From Kiloniella sp. EL199 (GTDB lineage Bacteria; Pseudomonadota; Alphaproteobacteria; Kiloniellales; Kiloniellaceae), in NCBI RefSeq assembly GCF_900313065.1, contig NZ_OMPU01000008.1:124240-188239 (forward strand): a stretch of 64,000 bases of DNA, in the 5' to 3' direction. Position numbers and translations under genes: made by a program. The notes under the pieces were generated by a model. That model saw only the letters and a program-made list of their open reading frames with translations. It was not told the DNA's origin and searched no databases. Numbering within the stretch: position 1 is the stretch's first letter; each line of letters opens with the position of its first letter. Below are positions 17,137-25,906 of this stretch, piece by piece.

Positions 17137-17262
17137 ATGCAAGACGAAACAAAAATGTTGGATTTTTTACTAAGCAGTTTAGTGGCGTTTGGTAGTTTCG
17201 GTTTTTTCTTGTTCGTGCTTTCATATGGGTGGTTGACGGCTTTTCAGGTTATGGCTCAGTAA
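17137..17262 (+). CDS. 41-residue SOS-controlled membrane protein (SidA-like candidate)
   Basis: A tiny gene of 41 codons, ATG to TAA, with a strong AAGGAG six bases before the start. The product begins with charged MQDETKM, has one hydrophobic segment at about residues 9-31 rich in Phe, Leu, Ser and Gly, and ends in a short polar tail (TAFQVMAQ). This predicts a single-pass inner-membrane protein. The promoter carries two perfect LexA boxes. In Caulobacter the SOS-induced division inhibitor SidA is a 29-residue single-pass protein that acts on late divisome proteins; size, topology and control agree, but sequence homology is not shown, so the function is inference. No sulA-like gene is in the window. 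Confidence 0.75.
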   Translation: MQDETKMLDFLLSSLVAFGSFGFFLFVLSYGWLTAFQVMAQ

Positions 17263-17354
17263 GTTTATATTTTTATTTTGACGAATATCTTAAAAGTAAG
17301 GCTAGAAACATTTAAGTTTTTCACGATAAAAATTGTATAGCTAATTTCACCACA

Positions 17355-17384
17355 CAAAGGCGCAGACAAATGTTTGCGCCTTTG
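17355..17384. terminator. Hairpin between convergent genes
   Basis: A 13-bp stem (CAAAGGCGCAGAC with GTTTGCGCCTTTG, one G-U pair, AAAT loop) between the SOS small gene and the convergent XRE regulator gene. The U-runs are short on both sides, so termination strength is uncertain. It most likely ends transcription from both directions. Confidence 0.55.
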
Positions 17385-17426
17385 CTGTAGTTGATAAATC
17401 AAAAATCAAGTTGATGTATCTTGAAA

Positions 17427-17897
17427 TTATTCCGAAGAATCAGGTTGGTCGCTGGTGACTTTGCCAAGTGTCTTTGCCATTTCTAAAAGCCGTTTGCGAA
17501 CTGTTGTTTCTTCAATTTTATAGTAAGCTCTGACAAGTTCCAGTGTTTCCCGCCTGGCCATTGGATCTTTTTGAAAAGGAAGCTCCTGGCCTTCTTCTGC
17601 CATGCCTCTGATTTGTCCAGGGGAACGATGGGAAACCTCATCAGTCATTTCATCAAAGAAATAGCCGACATCAATATCCAGTACGCGGGCCAGATCATAG
17701 AGGCGGCTAGCGCCAATACGATTGGTGCCACGTTCATATTTTTGTACTTGTTGAAATGTCAAGCCAAGTGCCTCGCCGAGTTTCTCCTGGCTTAAACCAA
17801 GCAGGGTACGTCGTAGCCTTAATCTTTGTCCGACGTGTACATCAACTGCATTGGGTACACCCGTAATTCTTTTTGGAAGTGATTTTTTATTTCTCAT
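17427..17897 (-). CDS. XRE-family regulator, PraR-like
   Basis: A 156-residue DNA-binding repressor. Residues about 16-75 form a helix-turn-helix of the Cro/CI type: VGQRLRLRRTLLGLSQEKL, then ALGLTFQQVQKYERGTNRI. This core is very like the PraR family of Alphaproteobacteria, which represses surface, biofilm and quorum-related genes; targets here are unknown. The C-terminal part is acidic then helical (ETLELVRAYYKIE). The open frame extends 40 codons upstream, but those codons lack coding character, so ATG at 17897 (MRNKKSLPKRITG) is preferred. It converges on the SOS small gene without obvious functional link. Confidence 0.85.
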   Translation of the reverse strand: MRNKKSLPKRITGVPNAVDVHVGQRLRLRRTLLGLSQEKLGEALGLTFQQVQKYERGTNRIGASRLYDLARVLDIDVGYFFDEMTDEVSHRSPGQIRGMAEEGQELPFQKDPMARRETLELVRAYYKIEETTVRKRLLEMAKTLGKVTSDQPDSSE

Positions 17898-18198
17898 GCT
17901 TAACCTTGATGGTTGCGATGGTATTTCTACTATACCGCTTTTTACACCCCCAAGTATTCGCCTGTGAATACCAATCAATAAACTATTAGTATAAAATAAA
18001 ATTCGATATTTTTTCAATGGATATTTAACTTGATGGAAATTTGTAACTAAATAGTGATCATAAATCAGTTATCTATTAATGAACTTATCTCATTCAGTTT
18101 AAGTGAAGTGCTAATCAAATTTCTTTGTGGGGAAGAATTATTTCCTAAGAATAATTTATATTTTATTCAAAATAATGGTTACTGTATGTGTTGCATAT
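17898..18198. other. AT-rich intergenic region
   Basis: About 300 bases of AT-rich sequence upstream of the XRE regulator gene and downstream of the small gene at 18199. I see no further gene, no LexA box and no clear operator. It probably holds the regulator's promoter. Confidence 0.5.
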
Positions 18199-18438
18199 TT
18201 ATTGTTCTGATGAAGAGGACTCAAGATGTTGTGCAGCTTCGCCCAACAAGCGTCCTTCGAGAGATAATTCTAAAAATCTGATGTAATCATCTTTATCAGA
18301 GACCTTCTGACGTGCGACAGGGATAACATCCAAAGGGTCCTGAGCATCTAGCTGGTACTCTTGAATAAGCACGATGAGTTCTTGGCTCAAAGCTTCAAGA
18401 CGTTGTTGAATCTCAGGTATGTTTGTTGGTTTAGTCAT
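18199..18438 (-). CDS. Small hypothetical protein
   Basis: A 79-residue soluble, helical protein (MTKPTNIPEIQQRLEALSQE...). The N-terminal third could form a short coiled coil and the C-terminus is Ser/Glu-rich. No motif or family is recognised. Coding is supported by even amino-acid composition and an unshared frame, but the ribosome-binding site is weak. It stands alone between AT-rich regions. Confidence 0.55.
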   Translation of the reverse strand: MTKPTNIPEIQQRLEALSQELIVLIQEYQLDAQDPLDVIPVARQKVSDKDDYIRFLELSLEGRLLGEAAQHLESSSSEQ

Positions 18439-18753
18439 CGCGGTGCTTTCAAATATTAGTTATTAGATCACAGGATTAATCATAAGAGGCAGGTTTGTCG
18501 CAACAATTTTTTTGAGAGGTAAGCAAACTCAATGCTTTACATGTCCAGCAAAAATCGGGCTGAATTTAATCTAAATCCACTTCATTGTACTATATTCTTT
18601 TGTGATTTTGATGCTTTCACTTCTGTCTATTTAATAATTGAAAACATGATCCAAAGCTTGTTTTTAAGGTGCAATGTCTTTAAAAAATGGTCACTATAAA
18701 AATACAATGCGCTGAGTTTCTAAAGTACAAAATAAATACAGGTAGGGGATAAA
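18439..18753. other. Intergenic region upstream of nhaD
   Basis: About 315 AT-rich bases between divergent genes. The GTAGGGGAT just before 18754 is a plausible ribosome-binding site for the antiporter gene. No riboswitch fold or recognised operator was seen by eye. Confidence 0.45.
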
Positions 18754-20211
18754 ATGGAATTTAAACCTTGGTTCAGTAAAATTACTGCATCTGGCCTTTT
18801 CATGGTTCTTATGGGTTTGTTTCCAACTGTTGCACTTGCTGCTGGTGCAGGTGCCCCCCATTTGGAGGGGAAAGATCTTGGTTTGATTTGGGTTATCCCC
18901 TTTGCCTGTATGTTGCTTTCTATAGCGATATTTCCTCTTGTTGCACCTCATTTCTGGCATAAGAATTTTGGAAAAGTTTCAGGTTTCTGGGCGGTTAGTT
19001 TTTTAATTCCTTTCACTATTTTCTTCGGGTATGAGCTTGCGCTTTATGAAACTCTGCACGTTGGATTATTAGAATACTTTCCATTCATTATCCTACTCTT
19101 CAGTTTGTTTACCGTCGCGGGCGGTGTTCGAGTGCGCGGGAAGTTAACAGGCACTCCGATTTTGAATACGATTATCTTGCTAATCGGTACGGCGTTGGCA
19201 AGTTTCATGGGAACGACAGGGGCGGCTATGCTGCTCATCCGTCCTTTAATTCGTGCCATGGAACATCGAAAGCACAAAACACATACTGTTGTGTTCTTTA
19301 TTTTCCTGGTTGCAAATATTGGTGGTTCATTAACGCCGCTTGGCGATCCTCCACTTTTCCTGGGCTTTCTAAAGGGCGTCGATTTTTTCTGGCCAACAGT
19401 TCACATGTTTTTGCCAATGCTGTTCTTGTCTATTGTTCTGTTATTGCTGTATTTTGCACTGGATAGCTTTTTGTATAACAGGGAAGGGCCGATTACTACT
19501 GCGCCCGAGGCAGAAGAGTCTACTGATGATGTTTCTTTTGCGTTGGACGGGAAAATTAACCTCTTGTTATTGGTTGGTGTTGTCGCGGCAGTTCTAATGT
19601 CTGGCGTTTGGAAACCGGGTATTTCTTTTGATATTTATTACGTACATGTTGAACTTCAAAATATTGTCCGTGATGTAATTCTCCTGATGCTCGCCTACTT
19701 GTCTTTAAAACTTACAAATGATCAAAGCCGGAAAGACAATGGCTTTAACTGGTTTCCTATTCTCGAAGTTGGGAAGCTTTTTATCGGTATCTTCATTACC
19801 ATTATTCCAGCGATTGCCATTTTAAAAGCAGGCACATCTGGCGCTCTGGGTGTCATTGTTGAATCAGTTAGTACACCAGAGGGTGAGCCAGTTAACTACA
19901 TGTATTTCTGGGCCACAGGTATTCTTTCAAGCTTCCTGGATAATGCGCCGACGTACCTCGTGTTTTTTAATACAACGGGAAGCGATGTAGCGACCCTTAC
20001 CGGGGAGCTTTCAAATACCTTGCTGGCGATTTCAGCTGGTGCCGTCTTTATGGGCGCAAATACCTATGTGGGCAATGCACCAAACTTTATGGTCCGCTCT
20101 ATTGCTGAAGAAAGCGGTGTACCAATGCCAAGCTTCTTTGGGTATATGCTCTGGTCTGGCGCTGTACTTATCCCGTGCTTTGTTTTGCTGACCTTTATGT
20201 TCTTTATCTAG
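18754..20211 (+). CDS. nhaD: NhaD-type sodium:proton antiporter
   Basis: A 485-residue inner-membrane ion transporter of the IT superfamily, exchanging Na+ (or Li+) for H+. It begins with a cleavable-looking hydrophobic segment ending ALAAGAGAPH, followed by about 12 membrane segments. Family blocks visible: FMGTTGAAMLLIRPLIRA, ANIGGSLTPLGDPPLFLGFL, and SFLDNAPTYLVFFN with NAPNFMVRSIAEE, which hold the polar residues of the transport path. Length is right for NhaD. A sodium antiporter fits a marine lifestyle. Related arsenite and dicarboxylate carriers share the fold but differ in these blocks. Confidence 0.85.
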   Translation: MEFKPWFSKITASGLFMVLMGLFPTVALAAGAGAPHLEGKDLGLIWVIPFACMLLSIAIFPLVAPHFWHKNFGKVSGFWAVSFLIPFTIFFGYELALYETLHVGLLEYFPFIILLFSLFTVAGGVRVRGKLTGTPILNTIILLIGTALASFMGTTGAAMLLIRPLIRAMEHRKHKTHTVVFFIFLVANIGGSLTPLGDPPLFLGFLKGVDFFWPTVHMFLPMLFLSIVLLLLYFALDSFLYNREGPITTAPEAEESTDDVSFALDGKINLLLLVGVVAAVLMSGVWKPGISFDIYYVHVELQNIVRDVILLMLAYLSLKLTNDQSRKDNGFNWFPILEVGKLFIGIFITIIPAIAILKAGTSGALGVIVESVSTPEGEPVNYMYFWATGILSSFLDNAPTYLVFFNTTGSDVATLTGELSNTLLAISAGAVFMGANTYVGNAPNFMVRSIAEESGVPMPSFFGYMLWSGAVLIPCFVLLTFMFFI

Positions 20212-20231
20212 AGCATATATCTCGATCAATA

Positions 20232-20275
20232 AAAAAACACTCTCGATTTCAGGTTCGATTTCAAGAGCGTTTTTT
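20232..20275. terminator. Bidirectional terminator between nhaD and the Usp gene
   Basis: An A-run plus CACTCT pairs with AGAGCG plus a T-run (one A-C mismatch), giving a hairpin bounded by six A on one side and six T on the other. It lies between convergent genes, so it can serve both. Confidence 0.7.
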
Positions 20276-20303
20276 ATTATTGGGTGATTTTCAAACAGTA
20301 GAT

Positions 20304-21134
20304 TTAGTGGGACATGATAACCGGGATTGTTGCCTCTTTTACCAGATGTTTGGTAACGCCACCCAGAAGCATTTCTCTCAGACGACTATGTCCATAAGCA
20401 CCACAGACGATAACATCACAGGATTGTGTCGCCGCTGCGTCGTGAATGGTTTGGCCGATTGACGTTTCTGTTTGTGCGATCTTTACGGTTTCAGCTTCAA
20501 TTCCATGTCGTTTTAAATAATTGTTCACTTCACTTAGAGAAAGCGCATCTTCTGTTTCTGGCTGAATTGTTAAAAGGAAGACTTTGTCAGCCTTTTGCAA
20601 TGAACTCATATTATCCCGGACGGCTCGTAACGCTTCGCGGGTTCCTTTCCAGGCAACCATAATGCGTTTGCCAACTTCTTTTGATGCATCATATCCTTGT
20701 GGAATCATGAGGCAGGGGAGGCCACTGAGAAGAGTAATCTCTTCGACAAGGCGTGTTCTGAAACGATCTTCAAAATGCTCAAAGGTTGGCTGACTAACGA
20801 TAATGATATCAGCAGCATGTGCATGATCGGCCAACAGGCTGATGTGATCACCTTCTTCGACTAGCCAGTTATGAGAGATATTTTCTCGGTGGCAGATATC
20901 TTTGAACTCTTTTTCAAGTTCATCTGCCCGGTTTTCAGCAGATTTTGTTGCATCCAAAAGATATTGAACCGAAGCGCCGCGCCCATAAACCTCAACGGGC
21001 ATACCGATGGGCGTTGTGATGAAAAGAGCCGATATATGAGCGTCGTTTTTCTTGGCAAGTCGCAAAGCGACATCCAGACGTGTTTTGTGTTCATCGTCAT
21101 TGGCTAAGTGAACAAGGATGCTCTTGTGACTCAT
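20304..21134 (-). CDS. Universal stress protein with two Usp domains
   Basis: A 276-residue cytoplasmic protein made of two UspA-type domains, about residues 1-140 and 150-276. The second half ends with the nucleotide-binding pattern CGAYGHSRLREMLLGGVTKHLV, i.e. G-2x-G-9x-G(S/T)-like, while the first half is degenerate. Tandem-Usp proteins act in stress survival and may bind ATP. I chose the ATG at 21134 (MSHKSILVHLAN) over the upstream in-frame start because AAGGGA precedes it at good distance. It is convergent with nhaD. Confidence 0.88.
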   Translation of the reverse strand: MSHKSILVHLANDDEHKTRLDVALRLAKKNDAHISALFITTPIGMPVEVYGRGASVQYLLDATKSAENRADELEKEFKDICHRENISHNWLVEEGDHISLLADHAHAADIIIVSQPTFEHFEDRFRTRLVEEITLLSGLPCLMIPQGYDASKEVGKRIMVAWKGTREALRAVRDNMSSLQKADKVFLLTIQPETEDALSLSEVNNYLKRHGIEAETVKIAQTETSIGQTIHDAAATQSCDVIVCGAYGHSRLREMLLGGVTKHLVKEATIPVIMSH

Positions 21135-21391
21135 CGGTTTTTCCCTTATCGATTTCTCTGGCGACAACAGATTGATATTTCAAATAAATATTAACATAGG
21201 ATGTTGTGGTAAAGACAAGATCTTTCTGCTTTAAAGTCAAAGTAATGTCACCGAGATATTTTGCGGTTGTTTAAAGGCGGTGCACAGATTAGCGTTCGAG
21301 AGAACAGTGATGTTGATTGGTTTTAGGTGATACTCCTGATCTGATATTAATCAAAACACCAATATAGAAAAACAGGAACGACTAAATCTCA

Positions 21392-21865
21392 ATGCCCCTT
21401 CTAAGAAAACATCTAAAAAATATTGGTTTTGTATTTGCTCTGTTTTTTACGTTTATGAACATAGGCAATGCACAGATTGTGTTTGAAAAAGACACGCTGA
21501 CTATTTTTTCTGCGACAGGAAAAGCGCATAAATTCGATATTGAAATCGCCTCAAGCAATGAAGAACGTTCTCAAGGGCTTATGTATCGGAAAAACATGGC
21601 AACAAACGCAGGCATGTTGTTTGTTTACGAAAAGCCGAACAATATCATGATGTGGATGAAAAATACCTATATCCCGTTGGATATGTTGTTTTTAAATTCT
21701 GAAGGTAAGATCGTTTATATAAAAGAGAATACAACCCCGCATTCAACAAAAACCATCTCTTCAGATCAGGATGTGATTGGGGTATTGGAACTTAATGCCG
21801 GAACAGCATTCAAGCTTGGCATTAAAGTAGGGGATATTGCACAGCATCGTTTTTTGCAGAAATAG
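21392..21865 (+). CDS. DUF192 exported protein
   Basis: A 157-residue protein with an N-terminal signal or anchor segment (IGFVFALFFTFMNIGNA, cut after GNA). The DUF192 hallmarks follow: EERSQGLMYRKNM, GMLFVYEKPNNIMMWMKNTYIPLDMLFL, and VLELNAGTAFKLGIKVGD. DUF192 proteins are small periplasmic beta-rich proteins of unknown biochemical role. It is a single gene with its own upstream region and no partner nearby. Confidence 0.88.
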   Translation: MPLLRKHLKNIGFVFALFFTFMNIGNAQIVFEKDTLTIFSATGKAHKFDIEIASSNEERSQGLMYRKNMATNAGMLFVYEKPNNIMMWMKNTYIPLDMLFLNSEGKIVYIKENTTPHSTKTISSDQDVIGVLELNAGTAFKLGIKVGDIAQHRFLQK

Positions 21866-21897
21866 TGCAATATTCAAAACTTAAACGCAGTCGTTTA

Positions 21898-22200
21898 CTA
21901 AACCTTTGGTTCTAAAGCTGCTTTTTCCAGTTGTTTCCAGCCTTCACCAGCCGCAACCAGACAACTGATACCATGGGGTGTGGTTACAATAATGGTCCAG
22001 GTCGCACCATCTTTATTGGTGAGAACTTCGATTAAACCGCCTTTGTTGGTAACGCCAACAGCTTGAGTTTTTTCACTATACCGATCAGAAAGCATTTCAA
22101 GAATGCTATCGCGCTTATCACACTGATTTTGCGCATAAGCCGGTAATGTCGTAGCGAAACCCGTAAAAGCGATCACAGCGAGAGTGATGTACTTTAACAT
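21898..22200 (-). CDS. Small exported hypothetical protein
   Basis: A 100-residue protein with a clear signal peptide (MLKYITLAVIAFTGFATTLP, cut after AYA). The mature part has two Cys (CDKR and SCLVAAGEGW) that could form a disulfide, and a beta-rich middle. A strong AAAGGAGG lies five bases before the ATG, so expression is well supported. I know similar small periplasmic proteins in Alphaproteobacteria but no function. It converges on the DUF192 gene. Confidence 0.75.
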   Translation of the reverse strand: MLKYITLAVIAFTGFATTLPAYAQNQCDKRDSILEMLSDRYSEKTQAVGVTNKGGLIEVLTNKDGATWTIIVTTPHGISCLVAAGEGWKQLEKAALEPKV

Positions 22201-22554
22201 AGGGGCCTCCTTTCAGGGTGCCATTTAGAGCGAGCACCTGCTCTGCTTAATATATTGCGCCATGTATCTTAAATTTCAATTAAACACCCAAATTTCGACT
22301 AGAAGTTGAATATTGGGGGAGGAGCCCAAATTTAACGATATATATTAATATCAGATGGTTAGCTTGATTGTTTGGTAATGTTATACACAAAATTGTGATA
22401 TTTCTTAGACATTCATCTCCAAGAAATATCAAATATAATTTGAATGTAAGGCTTTGCTTTGAGCTTGAAATTAGGATAGAAAAACGTTCGAGTATCTATG
22501 CTTGTCTCTTAATATTATCTTATATTTACGTCTAATATTAAGAAATGGAAAAGC
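22201..22554. other. AT-rich intergenic region
   Basis: About 350 bases, clearly richer in A and T than the flanking genes. It lies between the ribosome-binding site of the small exported-protein gene (22201-22212) and the end of the methyltransferase gene. No gene, repeat or RNA structure was recognised. Confidence 0.45.
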
Positions 22555-23241
22555 TTACTCATTACTTTTTTTCAGTATATAAGCAACGTTACTTGGGTAA
22601 GATTGACAAATCACATCTGTTTTCTTTTTTGTTGCAAGATAATCGTGAACGGCTAAAGAGCAGCCCTGCCAATCATGATAATCATCAATTAGGATAAGTC
22701 CTCCCTCAACAACCTGATCGTATAAATTATCTAGTATAGAATACGTAGATTCATACCAATCACCATCAAGTCTCAAAACGCCAATTTGTTTTTTTTTGTC
22801 AAACTTAGGTAAAGTATCTTCAAACCATCCTTTATGAACTGTAACCCCCCTTTTACTTAAACCAAATTTGTCTAAATCAGACATAAACAAATCATAGGAG
22901 GCTGTATTATTATTGTGCCACAATTCGTTTTCTTTTTGTAAACGAATTGCGGTTCCCCCATCCAATTCGGTAGCTTCTGGTAGGCCTTCAAATGAGTCAA
23001 AAAAAACAAAATCACTATTATTCGGGCAAACATCAATTAGACCAAATGATAAACCACCCTGCCACGTCCCGCATTCGATGATGCTGTATCTTTCTAAGTG
23101 GTTTTTATTTACGTAATATTTTACCAGAGCTAAATTATCTAAGTACTGTTTTTTAGAAATCATTGTCAGATTGCGGTATTTTTTCCAAATTTTGTTAAGG
23201 TGATATTGATCAATACCCCAAGTAATACCACGTTTACCCAA
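22555..23241 (-). CDS. TylF/MycF-family O-methyltransferase-like protein
   Basis: A 228-residue protein of the TylF family of metal-dependent, SAM-using methyltransferases, which often modify sugars. Seen: SAM loop IIECGTWQGGLSFGL, the FFDSFEGLPEA block, VLRLDGDWYESTYSILDNLY and LIDDYHDWQG with the metal-binding acidic residues. It stands alone, without sugar or polyketide genes, in an AT-rich block, and its own codons are AT-rich, which suggests acquisition by transfer (inference). The target may be a surface glycan. Confidence 0.82.
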   Translation of the reverse strand: MGKRGITWGIDQYHLNKIWKKYRNLTMISKKQYLDNLALVKYYVNKNHLERYSIIECGTWQGGLSFGLIDVCPNNSDFVFFDSFEGLPEATELDGGTAIRLQKENELWHNNNTASYDLFMSDLDKFGLSKRGVTVHKGWFEDTLPKFDKKKQIGVLRLDGDWYESTYSILDNLYDQVVEGGLILIDDYHDWQGCSLAVHDYLATKKKTDVICQSYPSNVAYILKKSNE

Positions 23242-23549
23242 CAGATTTTCCCTTCAGTAGAATTCATTTTTTAAAGGATGTAGGTTTTTAGATGTTTGGA
23301 TTTTCTAAGTAATCAGAGTATTAAATATCAATTTTTAAATTTTCTTCAATTAAAAAATAGCCTAAGTGCGATCATGTAAAAAATTACTTTTAGAGAAATA
23401 CATCTTTCATGGAGCTTTTAAATTATTGGCTTCTAACTTGACGTTATAGTTATAAAAAGAGATTGTCTCCCCAGATTTGAGTATGTGCACTATGGGACTT
23501 CCTACAAATGTGTACATAGCTGTGTACATATTAGCAGAAACAAGAAATC
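23242..23549. other. AT-rich intergenic region before prfC
   Basis: About 310 bases upstream of both the methyltransferase gene and prfC. It is AT-rich over its first 150 bases and carries a short tandem direct repeat near prfC, listed separately. No gene is seen. Confidence 0.45.
23509..23530. repeat. Tandem repeat TGTGTACATA before prfC
   Basis: Two exact copies of TGTGTACATA, at 23509-23518 and 23521-23530, separated by GC (12-base period, about one helical turn). Each holds the palindrome TGTACA. It ends 19 bases before the prfC start, a place where a dimeric regulator could sit. Confidence 0.6.
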
Positions 23550-25127
23550 ATGACTTCTGAAATTGCCAAACAGGCCGAAGCCCGCCGCACATTTGCTATT
23601 ATTTCGCACCCCGATGCGGGTAAAACGACACTGACAGAGAAATTACTGTTGTTGGGTGGTGCTATTCGCATGGCGGGGCAGGTGAAGGCCAAGGGCGAAA
23701 ACAGACGTGCACATTCTGACTGGATGAAGATTGAACAGGCGCGCGGTATTTCGGTTACAACTTCGGTTATGACCTTTGAATACGAAGGGGCAACCTTTAA
23801 CCTGTTGGATACGCCGGGCCACGAAGATTTCAGTGAAGATACCTACCGCACACTGACTGCGGTTGATTCTGCGATCATGGTGATTGATGCCGCCAAGGGT
23901 ATTGAGGCGCAAACGCGCAAGCTTTTCGAAGTTTGTCGCCTTCGCGATATTCCAATTATTACCTTCGTCAACAAGATGGACCGCGAAGGCCGCGAGGTTT
24001 TCGAAATTCTGGATGAAGTTGCCGAAGCACTGGCTCTGGATACAGTGCCGATGGTTTGGCCTGTTGGCGGCGGTGGTACTTTCAAAGGCTGTTATGATCT
24101 TGTCCGCGAAGAAATGATTCCCTTCACCGGGGAAGATAGCTATGGCACACCAATAAAAGCTGAACTTCTTGGTGACGAGCTACCAAATCTTATTCCTGGC
24201 GATCAGTACGATACGCTCTTGGAAGAAGCTGATCTGGCGATGGATGGTTATCCTGCTTTTGATTTGGAAAGCTACCGCGAGGGGCATTTGACGCCTGTAT
24301 ATTTTGGATCGGCCTTGAAAAGCTTTGGTGTGAAACAGCTCTTGGATGCTGTCTTACAGTTTGCCCCGGCGCCAACGACGCAGCCCGCAGAACCAAAAGC
24401 GATTGAACCTTCTGATAGCAAGGTTACCGGCTTTGTCTTTAAGGTACAGGCGAACATGGACCCGAAACACCGGGACCGTATTGCCTTTATGCGTATCTGT
24501 TCCGGTAAGTTCAAGCGTGGCATGAAACTACACCAGATCGGTACGGGTAAATCCATGAGCATCCATAACCCGATCATGTTCTTTGCCCAGAACAGAGAAC
24601 TGGCCGAAGAGGCATGGCCGGGGGATATTATCGGTATTCCCAATCACGGAACCCTTCGGGTGGGGGATAGCATGACAGAGGGCGAAAACATACGCTTCTC
24701 GGGTATTCCAAGCTTTGCACCGGAAATCCTGCAACGGGTGCGTCTTGATGATCCACTCAAAGCAAAACATCTTTCCAAGGCTTTGGAGAGTTTGGCGGAA
24801 GAGGGCGTGACACAGGTATTTCGCCCGATCATCGGCGCCAGCTATATTGTTGGGGTTGTCGGACAGCTTCAGTTGGAAGTCCTGTTGTCTCGTATCGAGC
24901 AGGAATACGGTATTAATGTTGGTTTTGAACCTGCACCCTTTGTGACAGCCCGTTGGGTGACATCAGACGATGCCGCCGCGATGAAACACTTCCTGGATCG
25001 CAACAAAGGCTCTCTGGCAGACGACAGAGACGGATGCCCGGTATATATGGCACGTAACCACTGGGATATGGGCCGTATTCAGGAAGATAACCCCAAGCTC
25101 AACTTTACGGCCACCAGAGAGCGGTAG
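23550..25127 (+). CDS. prfC: Peptide chain release factor 3
   Basis: RF3 is the GTPase that removes RF1 and RF2 from the ribosome after termination. The 525-residue length is typical. Seen: G1 SHPDAGKTTL at about 19-28, the G2 region around ARGISVTTSVM, G3 DTPGHEDFS, G4 NKMDRE, and the RF3-specific region PVYFGSALKSFGVKQLLDA. C-terminal domain III follows, with GVTQVFRP and VGVVGQLQLEVL. The start is ATG; its ribosome-binding site is weak. Codon use is richer in G and C than the preceding methyltransferase gene, as expected of a core gene. Confidence 0.96.
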   Translation: MTSEIAKQAEARRTFAIISHPDAGKTTLTEKLLLLGGAIRMAGQVKAKGENRRAHSDWMKIEQARGISVTTSVMTFEYEGATFNLLDTPGHEDFSEDTYRTLTAVDSAIMVIDAAKGIEAQTRKLFEVCRLRDIPIITFVNKMDREGREVFEILDEVAEALALDTVPMVWPVGGGGTFKGCYDLVREEMIPFTGEDSYGTPIKAELLGDELPNLIPGDQYDTLLEEADLAMDGYPAFDLESYREGHLTPVYFGSALKSFGVKQLLDAVLQFAPAPTTQPAEPKAIEPSDSKVTGFVFKVQANMDPKHRDRIAFMRICSGKFKRGMKLHQIGTGKSMSIHNPIMFFAQNRELAEEAWPGDIIGIPNHGTLRVGDSMTEGENIRFSGIPSFAPEILQRVRLDDPLKAKHLSKALESLAEEGVTQVFRPIIGASYIVGVVGQLQLEVLLSRIEQEYGINVGFEPAPFVTARWVTSDDAAAMKHFLDRNKGSLADDRDGCPVYMARNHWDMGRIQEDNPKLNFTATRER

Positions 25128-25215
25128 GGGATTTCCGTTATCTGCGCCCCCTGATTACAAATCAGGTGCTCTGTCCTGTGAGCTCGAATTAAAAAGATGG
25201 CGTAAACTTCCGGTG

Positions 25216-25554
25216 TTAGAGAATTTCTCCGCCAAAGGGATTTACGCCGTTTCTGTCTTCGAACTCTACCACCCAAAGGTCAGGGTCGCGTTTGACGGCG
25301 CGTTCTACATATTCGTGGGCAGCATAGTCATCCATAAGCCCGCCCTTGTTCGCGGCAAGCCAGGCCAAATTTCCGTCAATATCGCGCGTTTGGCTCAACA
25401 CCTGACAGCCGGGTCCCAGAAGATTGATCTTTAACAGCAAACTCCCGCGATCCGGATCGCCTTTGTGGATGACCATAGCCGGGATTCCATTCTGGTTGGA
25501 CTGTCTGACCTGCGCCATGATCCAGAGATCTGATCCGAGGGAATTGTCTGTCAT
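25216..25554 (-). CDS. DUF1491 family protein
   Basis: A 112-residue soluble protein matching the alphaproteobacterial DUF1491 family: N-terminal SDLWIMAQVRQSNQNGIPAM, GDPDRGSLLLKIN, and a C-terminal VERAVKRDPDLWVVEFEDR followed by an acidic/Gly tail. Function is unknown. It is convergent with prfC and stands upstream of tRNA-Pro on the other strand; DUF1491 genes are often single. Confidence 0.78.
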   Translation of the reverse strand: MTDNSLGSDLWIMAQVRQSNQNGIPAMVIHKGDPDRGSLLLKINLLGPGCQVLSQTRDIDGNLAWLAANKGGLMDDYAAHEYVERAVKRDPDLWVVEFEDRNGVNPFGGEIL

Positions 25555-25781
25555 AGGTTACCTGTTATAGCCTGCTATCTCTATGGTGGTCGATAAAGGA
25601 GAGGTCTTAGGGGAATTTTGGGGGCCGCGCAATATCGTTTAGCCGCCTTGTTTATCAGAACGGGGTTAAAGACTTTCTTAAGTTATTCAGCGCATTGTCT
25701 CTTTTAAGGCGAAAATTACAATGATTTAAAAAAAGACTGTTGCCTTGCGTGTTACTCTGTCTTATACGATGACCGTGGATA

Positions 25782-25858
<77 letters not shown>

Positions 25859-25906
25859 CTAAAATTATATCGCTGGTTTCTTGAAGACCTGATACTAGAG
25901 GTAAAC

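Noticed and set aside
18054-18281. 75-codon frame in the AT-rich region near 18.1 kb
   Set aside because: Low-complexity AT-rich translation overlapping the more plausible small gene on the other strand.
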